From positions 2,417,984 through 2,481,983 of the forward strand of contig NC_016026.1 of NCBI RefSeq assembly GCF_000226315.1: a stretch of 64,000 bases of DNA, in the 5' to 3' direction. Shown piece by piece: positions 17,914 to 26,564 of the stretch. Made by a program: the position numbers and the translations under genes. Position 1 is the stretch's first letter, and each line of letters begins with the position of its first letter. The notes beneath the pieces were generated by a model. The model had not been told where the DNA came from. It ran no database searches and worked only from the letters and a program-made list of their open reading frames with translations. The stretch comes from Micavibrio aeruginosavorus ARL-13 (GTDB lineage: Bacteria; Pseudomonadota; Alphaproteobacteria; Micavibrionales; Micavibrionaceae).

Positions 17914-17929
17914 TGGCACCGCATTTGCA
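17914..17929 (+). promoter_or_regulatory. Sigma-54 promoter upstream of flgK
   Basis: TGGCAC at 17914-17919, five bases, then TTGCA at 17925-17929: a full match to the -24/-12 consensus with the correct GG-to-GC distance. It lies 85 bases before the flgK ATG. Transcription would start near 17940. Flagellar hook-filament junction genes are sigma-54-dependent in several Alphaproteobacteria, such as Caulobacter. Confidence 0.85.
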
Positions 17930-18014
17930 AAGACTGTCCTGAGATATCGTCTCTGCCGGGCAAAACCTGCCCAGCGGGGGCCCGCTTTCAATCTTGTCGC
18001 AATGGAGCGAAAGA

Positions 18015-20288
18015 ATGAGCATTTCAGGTCTGGATTCGGCCCTGTCCGGTTTGAAGATCGCCCAGCAACAGCTGAGCGTCATATCGAACAACGTCGCCAA
18101 CGTATCAACGCCGGGATATTCCCGAAAAATCCTTCCGCAACAAACCGTTGCGATTGAGGGCCAGACCGTCGGCGTCAAGGCCAACGCCGTGGTCCGCAAT
18201 GTCGATATGTACCTGGCCCGGGATTACTGGACCCAGGTCAGCGCGGTGACCTTCCAGGACACCACCGCCACTTACATGAACCAGATTCAGCAGTTCCACG
18301 GGGCGCCGGATGCGGAAACATCCATCTCGGCAAAAATTACCGCCCTGCAGGATGCGTTCCTGTCCCTGGCCAACCAACCCGACAGCGAAGTCGGCATGCA
18401 GGCTGCCGTCAGCGCCGCCCAAAGCACCGCGCGCAAATTCAACGATTACTCCAATTTGATGACCCAGATGCGGAATGACACGCAGCGCGAACTGAGCGAG
18501 GCGGTCAGTCAGGTCAACACGTTGCTGAACCAGGTGGCCAGCCTGAACAAGGAAATCAAAAGCAACATGGCCCAGGGGCGCACCGTTGCCCAGCAACAAG
18601 ATCAACGCGACGCCGCGATTGAGGAATTGTCGGGCCTGATCGAAATCAGCTTCTTCACCCGCGGGGACGGCGTTCTGGTCGTCCAGACCAACGAGGGTTT
18701 GCAATTGGCCGATGACACGGTCAACCCGATGTATTTCAACCCGACACAGCAAACGACCCTGACTTATTACCCGGCCAGCGCCGCAGGCCTGTATGTCGGC
18801 GGCAATCCGAACGAAGTCCGTGTGTCGTTTGATATTACGCAGCGCGATCCGGGTGGCAAAATCGGCGCGTTGCTGGCCATGCGGGATGAAACATTACCGG
18901 CATATCAGGCCCAGCTAGACGAGCTGGCGCACAAAACGGCGCTGCGCCTGTCGGAGCAGGGACTGAACCTGTTCACCGATCAATTTGGCAACATCCCGGC
19001 CAACACCGATCCGGTCCCCAACCCGCCCGGTCCGCTGACCCCTGTGCCGTATGTCGGATTTTCCGCGATTATGCAGGTGAACCCGGCCATTTTGAACGAC
19101 AACAGCCTGATCCGCTCCGGCACCGTGGTGGGCAGCGCCGTGCAGGAAGGTTCGAACGAAGTCCTGCGCCGGGTCGCGGAATTTGCCTTTGGCAACATCG
19201 CGTATCAGGAAGCGCAGGGGAACGTCGATATTCGCGTCGCCGGCATTCCCGATACATTGCAAAACATCTTTGGCCTGAACCCGCAGGCCCAGATGCGCGG
19301 TGATGTGAATATTCACAATCTGTCGCTGGGTGTGCCGCTCAACGCCGCGCCGGATCATCCGTTCCTGCCCATCAGCGGACCGCCTTTGCTGGATGATTTC
19401 ACCATTCGTATTGACGAAGGCGGAGCCAACGACACGGGCGATATCACCATCGACCTGACCGCCGTGGACACCGCCTATCCCACGCCGCCCTCCACCAGCG
19501 GGGCGCAGGCGTTGGTTGATTATCTGAACAACGACGTGTTTCCGACCTTGGCTCCGCCATTGGACACCACCGTCACCGCATCCTTGAACCAGTTCGGGCA
19601 ATTGATGATCAACGCCCAGCATGACATCGGGATCGGTGTGGGGAATATGGGTGAAGACGGGCTGGAATATCTGGGCTTGAAGGCTGGAACGACACAAGCC
19701 GTCGATCCGTATTTCACCGTACAGGTGGGGCAGGATGATCCAGTCCGTGTCAGCATTTCACCGGGTGACACCGAAACCGATTTGCTGACCAAACTGAACA
19801 ACATCCCCGGTATTCAGGCCAGCATTGACCCGGCCACCGGTTTCCTGTCATTCCGACCCGGCCCGGGGTTCGGCGGTGATATTCGTATCGTTGACGGAAC
19901 GATCCTCAGCGCAGGGGGCAACACGCCGAGTCTGGAATTGCTGGGCAGCGCCAGCCCGGTGGTCAGCGTCGCCCACGCCCCGTTCCGCGAAACCCAGTTG
20001 GGTGCCGGGTTACAGGTCAGTTCCGGTTTGCCGGGAACGCTGACGCTGGAGGAATATTCCCAGCGCATGATCAGCAACCAGGTGGCCGAGGTGAACGCCA
20101 CTACCGCCAAACAGGCAGATGAAGCCAGCCTGCGCGATCTGTTAAACACGCAGTTGCTGAACGAATCCGGTGTCAATCTGGATGAAGAATTGTCGCACTT
20201 GATTGTGGTGCAATCGGCCTTTGCCGCCAGCGCCAAAACCATTACCGCCATTGATGAAATGTTCCAGCAATTGCTGAACGCTTTCTAA
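18015..20288 (+). CDS. flgK: Flagellar hook-associated protein 1 FlgK
   Basis: FlgK joins hook to filament. The 757-residue protein begins MSISGLDSALSGLKIAQQQL and has the rod/hook family signature SNNVANVSTPGYSRK at residues 24-38. A helical coiled region (LLNQVASLNKEIKSNMAQGR, DQRDAAIEELSG) precedes a long variable beta-rich centre (about 250-690). The conserved end GVNLDEELSHLIVVQSAFAASAKTITAIDEMFQQLLNAF is present. The ATG at 18015 has GGAG 8 bases upstream; an ATG at 17994 would overlap the promoter leader. It forms an operon with flgL 17 bases downstream. It is odd that the pair stands inside the secretion locus and away from other flagellar genes in view. Confidence 0.95.
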   Translation: MSISGLDSALSGLKIAQQQLSVISNNVANVSTPGYSRKILPQQTVAIEGQTVGVKANAVVRNVDMYLARDYWTQVSAVTFQDTTATYMNQIQQFHGAPDAETSISAKITALQDAFLSLANQPDSEVGMQAAVSAAQSTARKFNDYSNLMTQMRNDTQRELSEAVSQVNTLLNQVASLNKEIKSNMAQGRTVAQQQDQRDAAIEELSGLIEISFFTRGDGVLVVQTNEGLQLADDTVNPMYFNPTQQTTLTYYPASAAGLYVGGNPNEVRVSFDITQRDPGGKIGALLAMRDETLPAYQAQLDELAHKTALRLSEQGLNLFTDQFGNIPANTDPVPNPPGPLTPVPYVGFSAIMQVNPAILNDNSLIRSGTVVGSAVQEGSNEVLRRVAEFAFGNIAYQEAQGNVDIRVAGIPDTLQNIFGLNPQAQMRGDVNIHNLSLGVPLNAAPDHPFLPISGPPLLDDFTIRIDEGGANDTGDITIDLTAVDTAYPTPPSTSGAQALVDYLNNDVFPTLAPPLDTTVTASLNQFGQLMINAQHDIGIGVGNMGEDGLEYLGLKAGTTQAVDPYFTVQVGQDDPVRVSISPGDTETDLLTKLNNIPGIQASIDPATGFLSFRPGPGFGGDIRIVDGTILSAGGNTPSLELLGSASPVVSVAHAPFRETQLGAGLQVSSGLPGTLTLEEYSQRMISNQVAEVNATTAKQADEASLRDLLNTQLLNESGVNLDEELSHLIVVQSAFAASAKTITAIDEMFQQLLNAF

Positions 20289-20305
20289 ACTGAGAGGATA
20301 GACCC

Positions 20306-21349
20306 ATGACCGCGATATCGACCTATGCACGATCCATGGCGCAGTCGCAGCAGATCAAACTGATGCAGATGCAGTTTTCCGATCTGCAAACGCAGCTGAA
20401 CACGGGGAAAAAAACCCAGCTTCTGTCCGGTTTGGGCAGTGATGCCATCGTATCCAAACGGGCGCGCGCCGATTTCAACGAACTGCAAACCTATATCGAC
20501 AACATCGACAAATCCCAAACCCGCATCAAAATGATGCTGAAGGCGGTTGAGGGCATCAAGGCCCAGGCCACCGCCGTCGCCGATGGCGTGATCAACCAGG
20601 TTCAGGAAGGCGAGATCAGTGAGCTGGGCGCCCTGCGCGATCTGGCCGAAAAATCATATGATTTCATCCTTGATCTGATGAACACCCGGGATGGCAACAC
20701 CTATCTGTTCGCCGGATCGGATTCCGGATCACAGCCGATCACCGATGCCGGGACGCTGGATACCTATTTCGCCACGCTGAACGCGGAATGGGCGGCGGGC
20801 ACATTGACCGTCAACCCACCCAACACGAACATTGCCGAGGAATATATCAGCCGTTACACCAACATTCCCGAAACCACGATGGGCATCAACGGATCGCTGG
20901 TTGATGCCAAGAAAGTGATGGTGCGCGCGGATACCACGGTTGAAGTGGATTACACCGTCATGGCGAACCAGCAGGGGTTCAAGGACATCCTGACCGCCGT
21001 ATCCGCGCTGCGCAATCTGGGCGATCTGGAAGACGCGCCGGGGGCGACATACGAAGAGCAGCAGGAAAATTTCTATGCCGTGTTCAACAACATCGCCACC
21101 CAGCTGACCAACGCGCTGGACAAGATGGATGAATATGGCACGAAACTGAGCCTGGCCGAGGTTCGGATCAGCGAAGCAAAAGCCGATCACAAAATCGATC
21201 AAAACACACTGACAGCAACCATCGAGCGGATCGAAAACGCCCCGATTGAGGAAGTGTCTGTGAAAATCACCGCGCTGGCCACCCAGCTGAACGCCACCTA
21301 TCAGGTCACGGCCATGGCCAGCCAGCTGAGTTTGGTCAACTTCATCTAA
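20306..21349 (+). CDS. flgL: Flagellar hook-associated protein 3 FlgL
   Basis: FlgL is the second hook-filament junction protein. The 347 residues show the flagellin-type N-terminal helical domain (SQQIKLMQMQFSDLQTQLNTGKKTQLLSGLGSDA), the MNTRDGNTYLFAGSDSGSQPI turn near residue 125-145, and a C-terminal helical domain (EVRISEAKADHKIDQNTLTATIERIENAPIEEVSVKITALATQLNATYQ). It is the last gene of the flgKL operon and is followed by a terminator at once. Confidence 0.94.
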   Translation: MTAISTYARSMAQSQQIKLMQMQFSDLQTQLNTGKKTQLLSGLGSDAIVSKRARADFNELQTYIDNIDKSQTRIKMMLKAVEGIKAQATAVADGVINQVQEGEISELGALRDLAEKSYDFILDLMNTRDGNTYLFAGSDSGSQPITDAGTLDTYFATLNAEWAAGTLTVNPPNTNIAEEYISRYTNIPETTMGINGSLVDAKKVMVRADTTVEVDYTVMANQQGFKDILTAVSALRNLGDLEDAPGATYEEQQENFYAVFNNIATQLTNALDKMDEYGTKLSLAEVRISEAKADHKIDQNTLTATIERIENAPIEEVSVKITALATQLNATYQVTAMASQLSLVNFI

Positions 21350-21357
21350 GCCAATAA

Positions 21358-21381
21358 AAAAGGGCCCAAACGGGCCCTTTT
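21358..21381. terminator. Bidirectional terminator between flgL and the TcpQ-domain gene
   Basis: A stem of ten pairs (AAAAGGGCCC with GGGCCCTTTT) around the loop AAAC, with A-runs and T-runs on both sides. It serves the two converging genes. Confidence 0.9.
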
Positions 21382-21397
21382 GATTTTATCCTGCTGC

Positions 21398-22834
21398 TTA
21401 CAAAGGCTGGACATCCACCACCAAAACCGACGGCCCCTGGGGCAGGTTCGGGTGCAATCGTCCCAGCGGACGAGCATCCTGGTCATTAAAGGCGCTGAGC
21501 ACACTCAAGACCGCATCGGTATAATTGCTTTTCATCGTGATTGATGCCGGCAATTTAAAATCCTGCGCGGAGTTCCAGACCAGTTCAACACCGGCGTCAT
21601 ACGACCATTGCAACAAAACATCCCGCAGGGACGCACCACGATCTGCATTCCATGTCTGGATCGCATCGGGATTAAAGCTGGTTTGTACAGCGTGATCCAT
21701 CGCCACGGGTGCCACAGGAGCAGGAGCGGTCAGGGACGCATCGGACATCGTCATATCGTCAACCATCGCAACGTCACCGGGCGCGCGCGGCGTGGCCACC
21801 GGATCAATAAACCCGACATCTTCAACGCCCATCAGCGGGGTTGGGGCCTCAACCGCGACGGGGTCTTCCGACACAGGCGTGACCGCTTCCATCGGGGCAG
21901 GGGCTGCATCGCGGATCACCGGTTCGGCCTGTGTTTCGCCACGACGAATATAAACTTCACGGATGGGTTCGTGCGCCGGTTCATGGGCAGGCATCGCCGC
22001 CGGGGGCGTTACAGGGACCGGGGTGGCCACAGGAGCAGACACGGGGGCGGAAACCGGAGCCGCTGTCGCAGGACCAACCCAGACGCGCTTGGCATCATCC
22101 ATTACCCGCACGGACAAACCATAGGCCGCAACGGCGTTTTCAAGAACAGTCGGCCAGGCTGCGCCCCCATCCCAATCCACGCGTTGTCCCTGATCCACGG
22201 CGGGATCAAATACATATCCGTAGCCAGCCGGAACGATCTGGCGCATCGCCAGAACCAGCGGCAGATCACGACCAAAGCCCTCGGCCATGGCGTGGTGCGA
22301 TGCGGGTACAGCAGAGGATGGCGTAGCAGGCGCTGAAGCGTGAGGCGACGGCAGTGACGGCGCGGCCCCCTTGGATACAACCAGAGCCGGTTTCTGCCGG
22401 ACGGGCTGGTGGTGTGTCGCATGGTCCGCTTGCGGAGCCCGCGGCGCCGGAGGGGCGTCCGCATGAACATGCGGGGCCTGTGTTGCGGGGGACAAGCGCA
22501 TCATCGGCTTGGGCGCGGGGGCCGGCTCTTCGTCCATGACCGGCATCGGGCGCGGTGGTGGTGGCAGATCATCCATCACGGTGCCGGATGCGCCCATGTC
22601 CGTTGTTGTGCCATCCGTCATGGTGACGTCGATGATTTCAACTTCGCTCACGGGCACAGCGCTGACCGGCGGCATCACGCCATCCGTATCCTGCCCGGCA
22701 TCGGTGGCCACGGCGGTGGCCGGTGGTGGCGTAAATTCAAAACCAGCCAGAGCCGGTGCGGCGAAAGACGTGGTCAGAACACACGCCGTCCCCAGCAGCA
22801 AAACACGGGACGAAAAAAGAGTGCGAGAGATCAT
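21398..22834 (-). CDS. TcpQ-domain periplasmic protein with a Pro/Ala-rich linker
   Basis: This exported 478-residue protein (signal peptide cut near APALA) has a long low-complexity Pro/Ala/Asp linker. Its C-terminal domain of about 95 residues (WNADRGASLRDVLLQWSYDAGVELVWNS ... YTDAVLSVLSAFNDQDARPLG) matches the TcpQ pattern found in toxin-coregulated pilus and PilL-like proteins. A second, similar unit lies near residues 195-270 (LPLVLAMRQIVPAGYGYVFD ... WPTVLENAVAAYGLSVRVMDD), so it has two such domains. TcpQ-like units bind secretins or outer-membrane core parts. Here it closes the right secretion arm downstream of icmT and may help build the DotC-DotD-DotH outer ring. That role is inferred. 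Confidence 0.78.
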   Translation of the reverse strand: MISRTLFSSRVLLLGTACVLTTSFAAPALAGFEFTPPPATAVATDAGQDTDGVMPPVSAVPVSEVEIIDVTMTDGTTTDMGASGTVMDDLPPPPRPMPVMDEEPAPAPKPMMRLSPATQAPHVHADAPPAPRAPQADHATHHQPVRQKPALVVSKGAAPSLPSPHASAPATPSSAVPASHHAMAEGFGRDLPLVLAMRQIVPAGYGYVFDPAVDQGQRVDWDGGAAWPTVLENAVAAYGLSVRVMDDAKRVWVGPATAAPVSAPVSAPVATPVPVTPPAAMPAHEPAHEPIREVYIRRGETQAEPVIRDAAPAPMEAVTPVSEDPVAVEAPTPLMGVEDVGFIDPVATPRAPGDVAMVDDMTMSDASLTAPAPVAPVAMDHAVQTSFNPDAIQTWNADRGASLRDVLLQWSYDAGVELVWNSAQDFKLPASITMKSNYTDAVLSVLSAFNDQDARPLGRLHPNLPQGPSVLVVDVQPL

Positions 22835-23029
22835 GGTTTAAAAACCTTGTCGATTGTTGCCAGTCAAATATTGCAAGTCGGTCACAAAATGGCGCATCCA
22901 CACAGGGAAGGCGCACAATGCAATAAAGCCCCCCGAAATTAGTCGCCGGGTGGCAAAATGACAAGGTAGAAATGGGGTTTAGGGCGCGATAGTCCCGTAA
23001 AATCGGGGCTTATTCAGCCCGGGCAACAA

Positions 23030-23332
23030 TCAGCCGAAATCACGCATCCGCCGGCGGCGCAACGAAACCCAGGCCGGGCGGTTTTGCCCGACGATCCAGA
23101 CCCGCAAGGCCCGCATGGCGGAGGAAAAGGTCAACCCCCGCCGCTCCAGCATCGAGAAAATCACAGTGATGATGATGGTGAGAACCAGGGTAATCGGCCG
23201 GGCATAAACCAGAAGGGCAAAGAACGGCAGCGCCGCCCGCGCATCGAGCGAGAAAAACCGCACCGGGCGCATGGTATTGCGCCAGTGCCAGTTTCGCTTC
23301 TCAATGAGGGCATCTTCGGTGCTTTGGGCCAT
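23030..23332 (-). CDS. icmT: Type IVB secretion protein IcmT
   Basis: The 100-residue protein matches the short IcmT pattern: HWRNTMRPVRFFSLDARAALPFFALLVYARP, then a membrane helix (LVLTIIITVIFSMLERRG), then FSSAMRALRVWIVGQNRPAW. In Legionella IcmT is an 86-residue inner-membrane protein needed for effector export and exit from the host cell. Placement 89 bases after dotB on the same strand supports it; in Legionella it is next to icmS, which is not seen here. Confidence 0.9.
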   Translation of the reverse strand: MAQSTEDALIEKRNWHWRNTMRPVRFFSLDARAALPFFALLVYARPITLVLTIIITVIFSMLERRGLTFSSAMRALRVWIVGQNRPAWVSLRRRRMRDFG

Positions 23333-23421
23333 TTCATCTGCCTAAGGGGCTGTAAACAATCATAGAATACCGTATCAGCAGAGTTTAAACAAACCGCTAA
23401 CAGGCCGGACAGGACCCTTGG

Positions 23422-24585
23422 TTAACCACCAGCGCCCGTCGAGGAGGACAACAGCAGGTACCAGCGACGTTCGATCAAACCGGCCTCAAACGCCTTGCCT
23501 GCCGAGATCGCCATGCTCTGCCCATAGGTTGGCAGCATCCGTTGCAGGTTGGCCGGCCATTCGGTGAAATCCATATCCAGCAATTTTTCGCGCACTTCGT
23601 CCGGGAATTTCATCCATTCCCGCACACCCAGACGGCCACCGCCGACTTTGGGCACCAGCGCCTGGGTCACAATCATCCGCAATGTTTCCATCAGGGCATA
23701 GGCCCGTTCAGAGCGTTCATTGGCATCAAATGTGGCCACCATACGCTGGATGGTTGAGGCCACGCCCGTTGTGTGGGTCGTGGTGTACACGGCGTGACCG
23801 GTTTGCGCCGCTTCGATCGCGGCGGAAATGGTTTCACGGTCGCGGGCCTCACCCACCAGAATGATGTTCGGTTTACGGCGCAGGGCGTTGCGAACGCCGC
23901 GCGCGAAATCGGGCAGGTGACGCGGAATTTCCGTTTGGGCAACCAGCGAACGCGGGCTTTTGATCGCGTCATAAACATATTCGATCGGCGCTTCGTAGGT
24001 CAGCATTTTGCCGCACCCGTGCGCGCGTTCCAGCATCATGCGGTTGCCAGCGGCCAGCAATGTGGTTTTCCCCGAACCCGTCGGGCCGGTGATAATCACA
24101 ACACCCTGACGCGGCGCCCAGTTCTTCACGATGTCTTCTTCGATATTCAAATCGAGCATCGTCGGCGGTTCGTTGGGCAGAACCCGCATGGTAATCTGCG
24201 CCGCGTCGCGCCCCTTGGACAGAACGGGCGTAATGTTCACACGGAAGCGGATCCGCGTATAACGATCCGGTTTCAGTTCATAGGACAGGTCAAGGTCCGT
24301 CCCCGACGCCAGACGGGCTTGTGCTTCCGGCCCGTAAATTTTTTGCAGCATGACGGCCATATCACCCGCATCCAGCGCGCGATAAGTCGCCGGATACAGA
24401 ACGCCGTCAATTTCGTGGTAAATCTGCTTGTCGGACTGGAACGTAATATCGGATGCGTTGCGCTTCACCGACCAGAGCAGGAACGGATCGACATGTTCGT
24501 CCGTGAACCGGTTGGGTTCATCGGGCCATGTCTGGGCAACGTTATCCGCGCCCTTTACAAGACTTATCGGCTTGCGGGCAGCCAT
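23422..24585 (-). CDS. dotB: Type IVB secretion ATPase DotB
   Basis: DotB is the PilT/VirB11-class hexameric ATPase that docks to DotO to power Dot/Icm export. The protein has 387 residues, close to Legionella's 377. It shows an N-terminal PAS-like region (LWSVKRNASDITFQSDKQIYHEIDG), Walker A GPTGSGKTTL at about residue 165, an Asp box, Walker B NIILVGEARDRET at about 243, and the His box GHAVYTTTHTTG at about 265. Its start overlaps the end of dotC by 22 bases, so the two are translationally linked. Confidence 0.96.
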   Translation of the reverse strand: MAARKPISLVKGADNVAQTWPDEPNRFTDEHVDPFLLWSVKRNASDITFQSDKQIYHEIDGVLYPATYRALDAGDMAVMLQKIYGPEAQARLASGTDLDLSYELKPDRYTRIRFRVNITPVLSKGRDAAQITMRVLPNEPPTMLDLNIEEDIVKNWAPRQGVVIITGPTGSGKTTLLAAGNRMMLERAHGCGKMLTYEAPIEYVYDAIKSPRSLVAQTEIPRHLPDFARGVRNALRRKPNIILVGEARDRETISAAIEAAQTGHAVYTTTHTTGVASTIQRMVATFDANERSERAYALMETLRMIVTQALVPKVGGGRLGVREWMKFPDEVREKLLDMDFTEWPANLQRMLPTYGQSMAISAGKAFEAGLIERRWYLLLSSSTGAGG

Positions 24586-25409
24586 GTATCCGATCCCGGC
24601 TTGAGTTCAGGCTTGCCGGTGATTTGCACCGCGCGGTCGCCAACACGCATGACATCGCCACCGCCCGTCACGCCGCGATCAACATGCAGCGCATAGGGTT
24701 GCGAGACCATATCCTGAGCCAGCAGCATCCGGTACCGCACCATGCCCTGATAATCAGCAGACAGGGCTTGCAGGTCAGCCTGGAAAATTTCATCCGCCTG
24801 TTCAACGCCGCGTTCCCAGCCAATCTGGACCCAGTTGGCCCAGCGCTCTTTTTCCTCCGGTGTTTCGGGCAGCAAAACATCCGGCGGCGGGGCAACCTTG
24901 CCCCAGTCACGCTCCAGATAATTGCGCCAGACGCGCGCGGTCGCGACGATCTTTGCGTTCGCGCTGATGGAATAAACCCGGTCCGACACAGCGGCAGATT
25001 GGCCGCCAGCCTCAATCAACAGCGCATTTTCCTGTTCGGAAACAATCGGCGGTTCGATCAGCAGGCCCGACGGGGCCGCGATCAGCAATTGACGAAAATC
25101 AAACACCTTGTCCATGTAATCGGACGTGTTTTCCAGTTCGTTGCGAATTTCCCATGTGCGCCAGGCCAGACCGCCACGCGCGCCATAGGACAACGCCGCT
25201 TCCTTCATCGCATCAAAGCGAATATCCAGCGGCAAGCCCTCGGTCACACCGATACTGATCGCCGTATCGGTCCGCACCGGGTTTTGCAATTCAGCAATGG
25301 GCGGCGGCGGCGTGCGTTCGGCACGGGCCACGGGACCAGCAAACAACACCGCCCCGCAGGTCAGCGCCGTTAAAGTCAGGACACGGAAAAAAGATGGTGT
25401 GCGGATCAC
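24564..25409 (-). CDS. dotC: Type IVB secretion outer-core protein DotC
   Basis: This 281-residue exported protein carries DotC landmarks: GLPLDIRFDAMKEAALSYGARGGLAWRTWEI, a FDFRQLLIAAPSGLLIEPPIVSEQ segment, and the C-terminal WVQIGWERGVEQADEIFQADL. DotC sits in the outer-membrane ring with DotD and DotH and helps place DotH. The start is GTG at 25409, three bases behind the dotD stop. Legionella DotC is a lipoprotein. Here the signal peptide has a Cys in its core (TALTCGAV) but the residues before it do not fit a lipobox, and an AxA cleavage site (VARA) follows, so the protein may be non-lipidated. Confidence 0.93.
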   Translation of the reverse strand: MIRTPSFFRVLTLTALTCGAVLFAGPVARAERTPPPPIAELQNPVRTDTAISIGVTEGLPLDIRFDAMKEAALSYGARGGLAWRTWEIRNELENTSDYMDKVFDFRQLLIAAPSGLLIEPPIVSEQENALLIEAGGQSAAVSDRVYSISANAKIVATARVWRNYLERDWGKVAPPPDVLLPETPEEKERWANWVQIGWERGVEQADEIFQADLQALSADYQGMVRYRMLLAQDMVSQPYALHVDRGVTGGGDVMRVGDRAVQITGKPELKPGSDTWLPASR

Positions 25410-25412
25410 GTG

Positions 25413-25931
25413 TTAGCCCCCGACACCCGTCACAGGCGCGTAGTGGATTTCCACCATGCGGCGAACCCCATCCACACGAACATCGGCGCGTTGGCCCAGT
25501 TGCAGGCCCAGCGAGCGCAGAACATCAATCACCGGACGGTTTTCAACATTGATCGAAACAACAACAGGCACAGGCGGTTGTTCGCCCACAGACATAAAGG
25601 CATAACCGGCACGGTCGGCCAGCGTTTTGGCAATCGGTTCAACCGGGCCAACCCAGTTCACGGTGATGGCGCGTTTCAATTCCACCGGCGCATCGGCAAT
25701 CGGCTCAACGGCCACACCGGGGCTGCGCGCCTGTTCAACGGCGGCCAGCGTTTCCAGCGCACCCGATGCACGATCGGCGGCTTCAGCCAGCATCAGGTTC
25801 ACCTTCTCCGGTGACGCAACCAGTTGCGGATTGTTATTTTTTTGCACGGCCTGACCCGGCGCGCAGGCGGACAACGCCAGCGCAGCCACGCACAGAGTCA
25901 GCGAAACAACTTGTTTGCGAAAACGCATCAT
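25413..25931 (-). CDS. dotD: Type IVB secretion lipoprotein DotD
   Basis: The 172-residue lipoprotein has a classic lipobox (ALSAC near residue 23). The C-terminal half is a secretin N0-like fold (AITVNWVGPVEPIAKTLADRAGYAFMSVG, VVSINVENRPVIDVLRSLGLQLG), which is the known structure of DotD. It helps DotH reach the outer membrane. Two ATG codons at 25931 and 25928 are adjacent; I list the first. It leads the dotD-dotC-dotB run, each gene touching or overlapping the next. Confidence 0.92.
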   Translation of the reverse strand: MMRFRKQVVSLTLCVAALALSACAPGQAVQKNNNPQLVASPEKVNLMLAEAADRASGALETLAAVEQARSPGVAVEPIADAPVELKRAITVNWVGPVEPIAKTLADRAGYAFMSVGEQPPVPVVVSINVENRPVIDVLRSLGLQLGQRADVRVDGVRRMVEIHYAPVTGVGG

Positions 25932-26133
25932 GACCACAAAACACCCTCAAAAATGCGAAACCCGAGAATGCCAAAAACCCGGGAAATGGGACGACCGGGA
26001 CAGCAGGCCATGGTATGACCGAACACCCCCAAATCAGAACACTTCCACAAGTTACCTTGTCCCGCGCGGCGGAACAAGTCAGCTTTTTCGAAAAACCGGA
26101 CAGTTCACCCGGCACAACGTGACACAGAGCCGT

Positions 26134-26550
26134 TTATTTGCGCAGCAGACCGTGGCGTTCCATCGAAGACACCACTTTTTTCTTATATTTCCCGCCAATT
26201 CCGGGGGTGCGGGAGTGATAATGGGCAATCGCCTTGGATAAATTGCCCGTATCGTTCAAATGGCGGCGCAAAATCCAGGCCGAAACGCCAACATTGGTGC
26301 ATGGATCGTCGCGGACCCATTTGCGCGCGGTCGAGGGGCTGACCCCCCAGACGCCGGACAGTTCATCCAGCCAGAGCGTATTGATCTGCATCGGGCCCAG
26401 ATCATAGGTGCCATTGTCGTTCGGGCCAACTTCCTGCCCGACCCGGCCACCCTCGACCTGATAAATCCCCAGCAAAACCGCCGGGGGAATAGAATAGGTT
26501 TGCGCCGCAATCAGGATGCACCCCGCCAGAATACCGGACATTGCGCTCAT
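26134..26550 (-). CDS. Lytic transglycosylase-like protein linked to dotDCB
   Basis: The 138-residue protein has a short hydrophobic start and then the goose-lysozyme/SLT core. The motif GIYQVEGGRVGQ carries the probable catalytic Glu at about residue 32, followed by YDLGPMQINTLWLDEL and WILRRHLNDTGNLSKAIAHYHS. It resembles VirB1-, IagB- or PilT-type transglycosylases that open peptidoglycan for secretion machines. It lies 15 bases behind the unknown 333-residue gene and 203 before dotD, so it probably serves local wall remodelling during assembly. Dot/Icm loci of Legionella do not carry such a gene in this position. Confidence 0.85.
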   Translation of the reverse strand: MSAMSGILAGCILIAAQTYSIPPAVLLGIYQVEGGRVGQEVGPNDNGTYDLGPMQINTLWLDELSGVWGVSPSTARKWVRDDPCTNVGVSAWILRRHLNDTGNLSKAIAHYHSRTPGIGGKYKKKVVSSMERHGLLRK

Positions 26551-26564
26551 GACCGCACGCTCCC

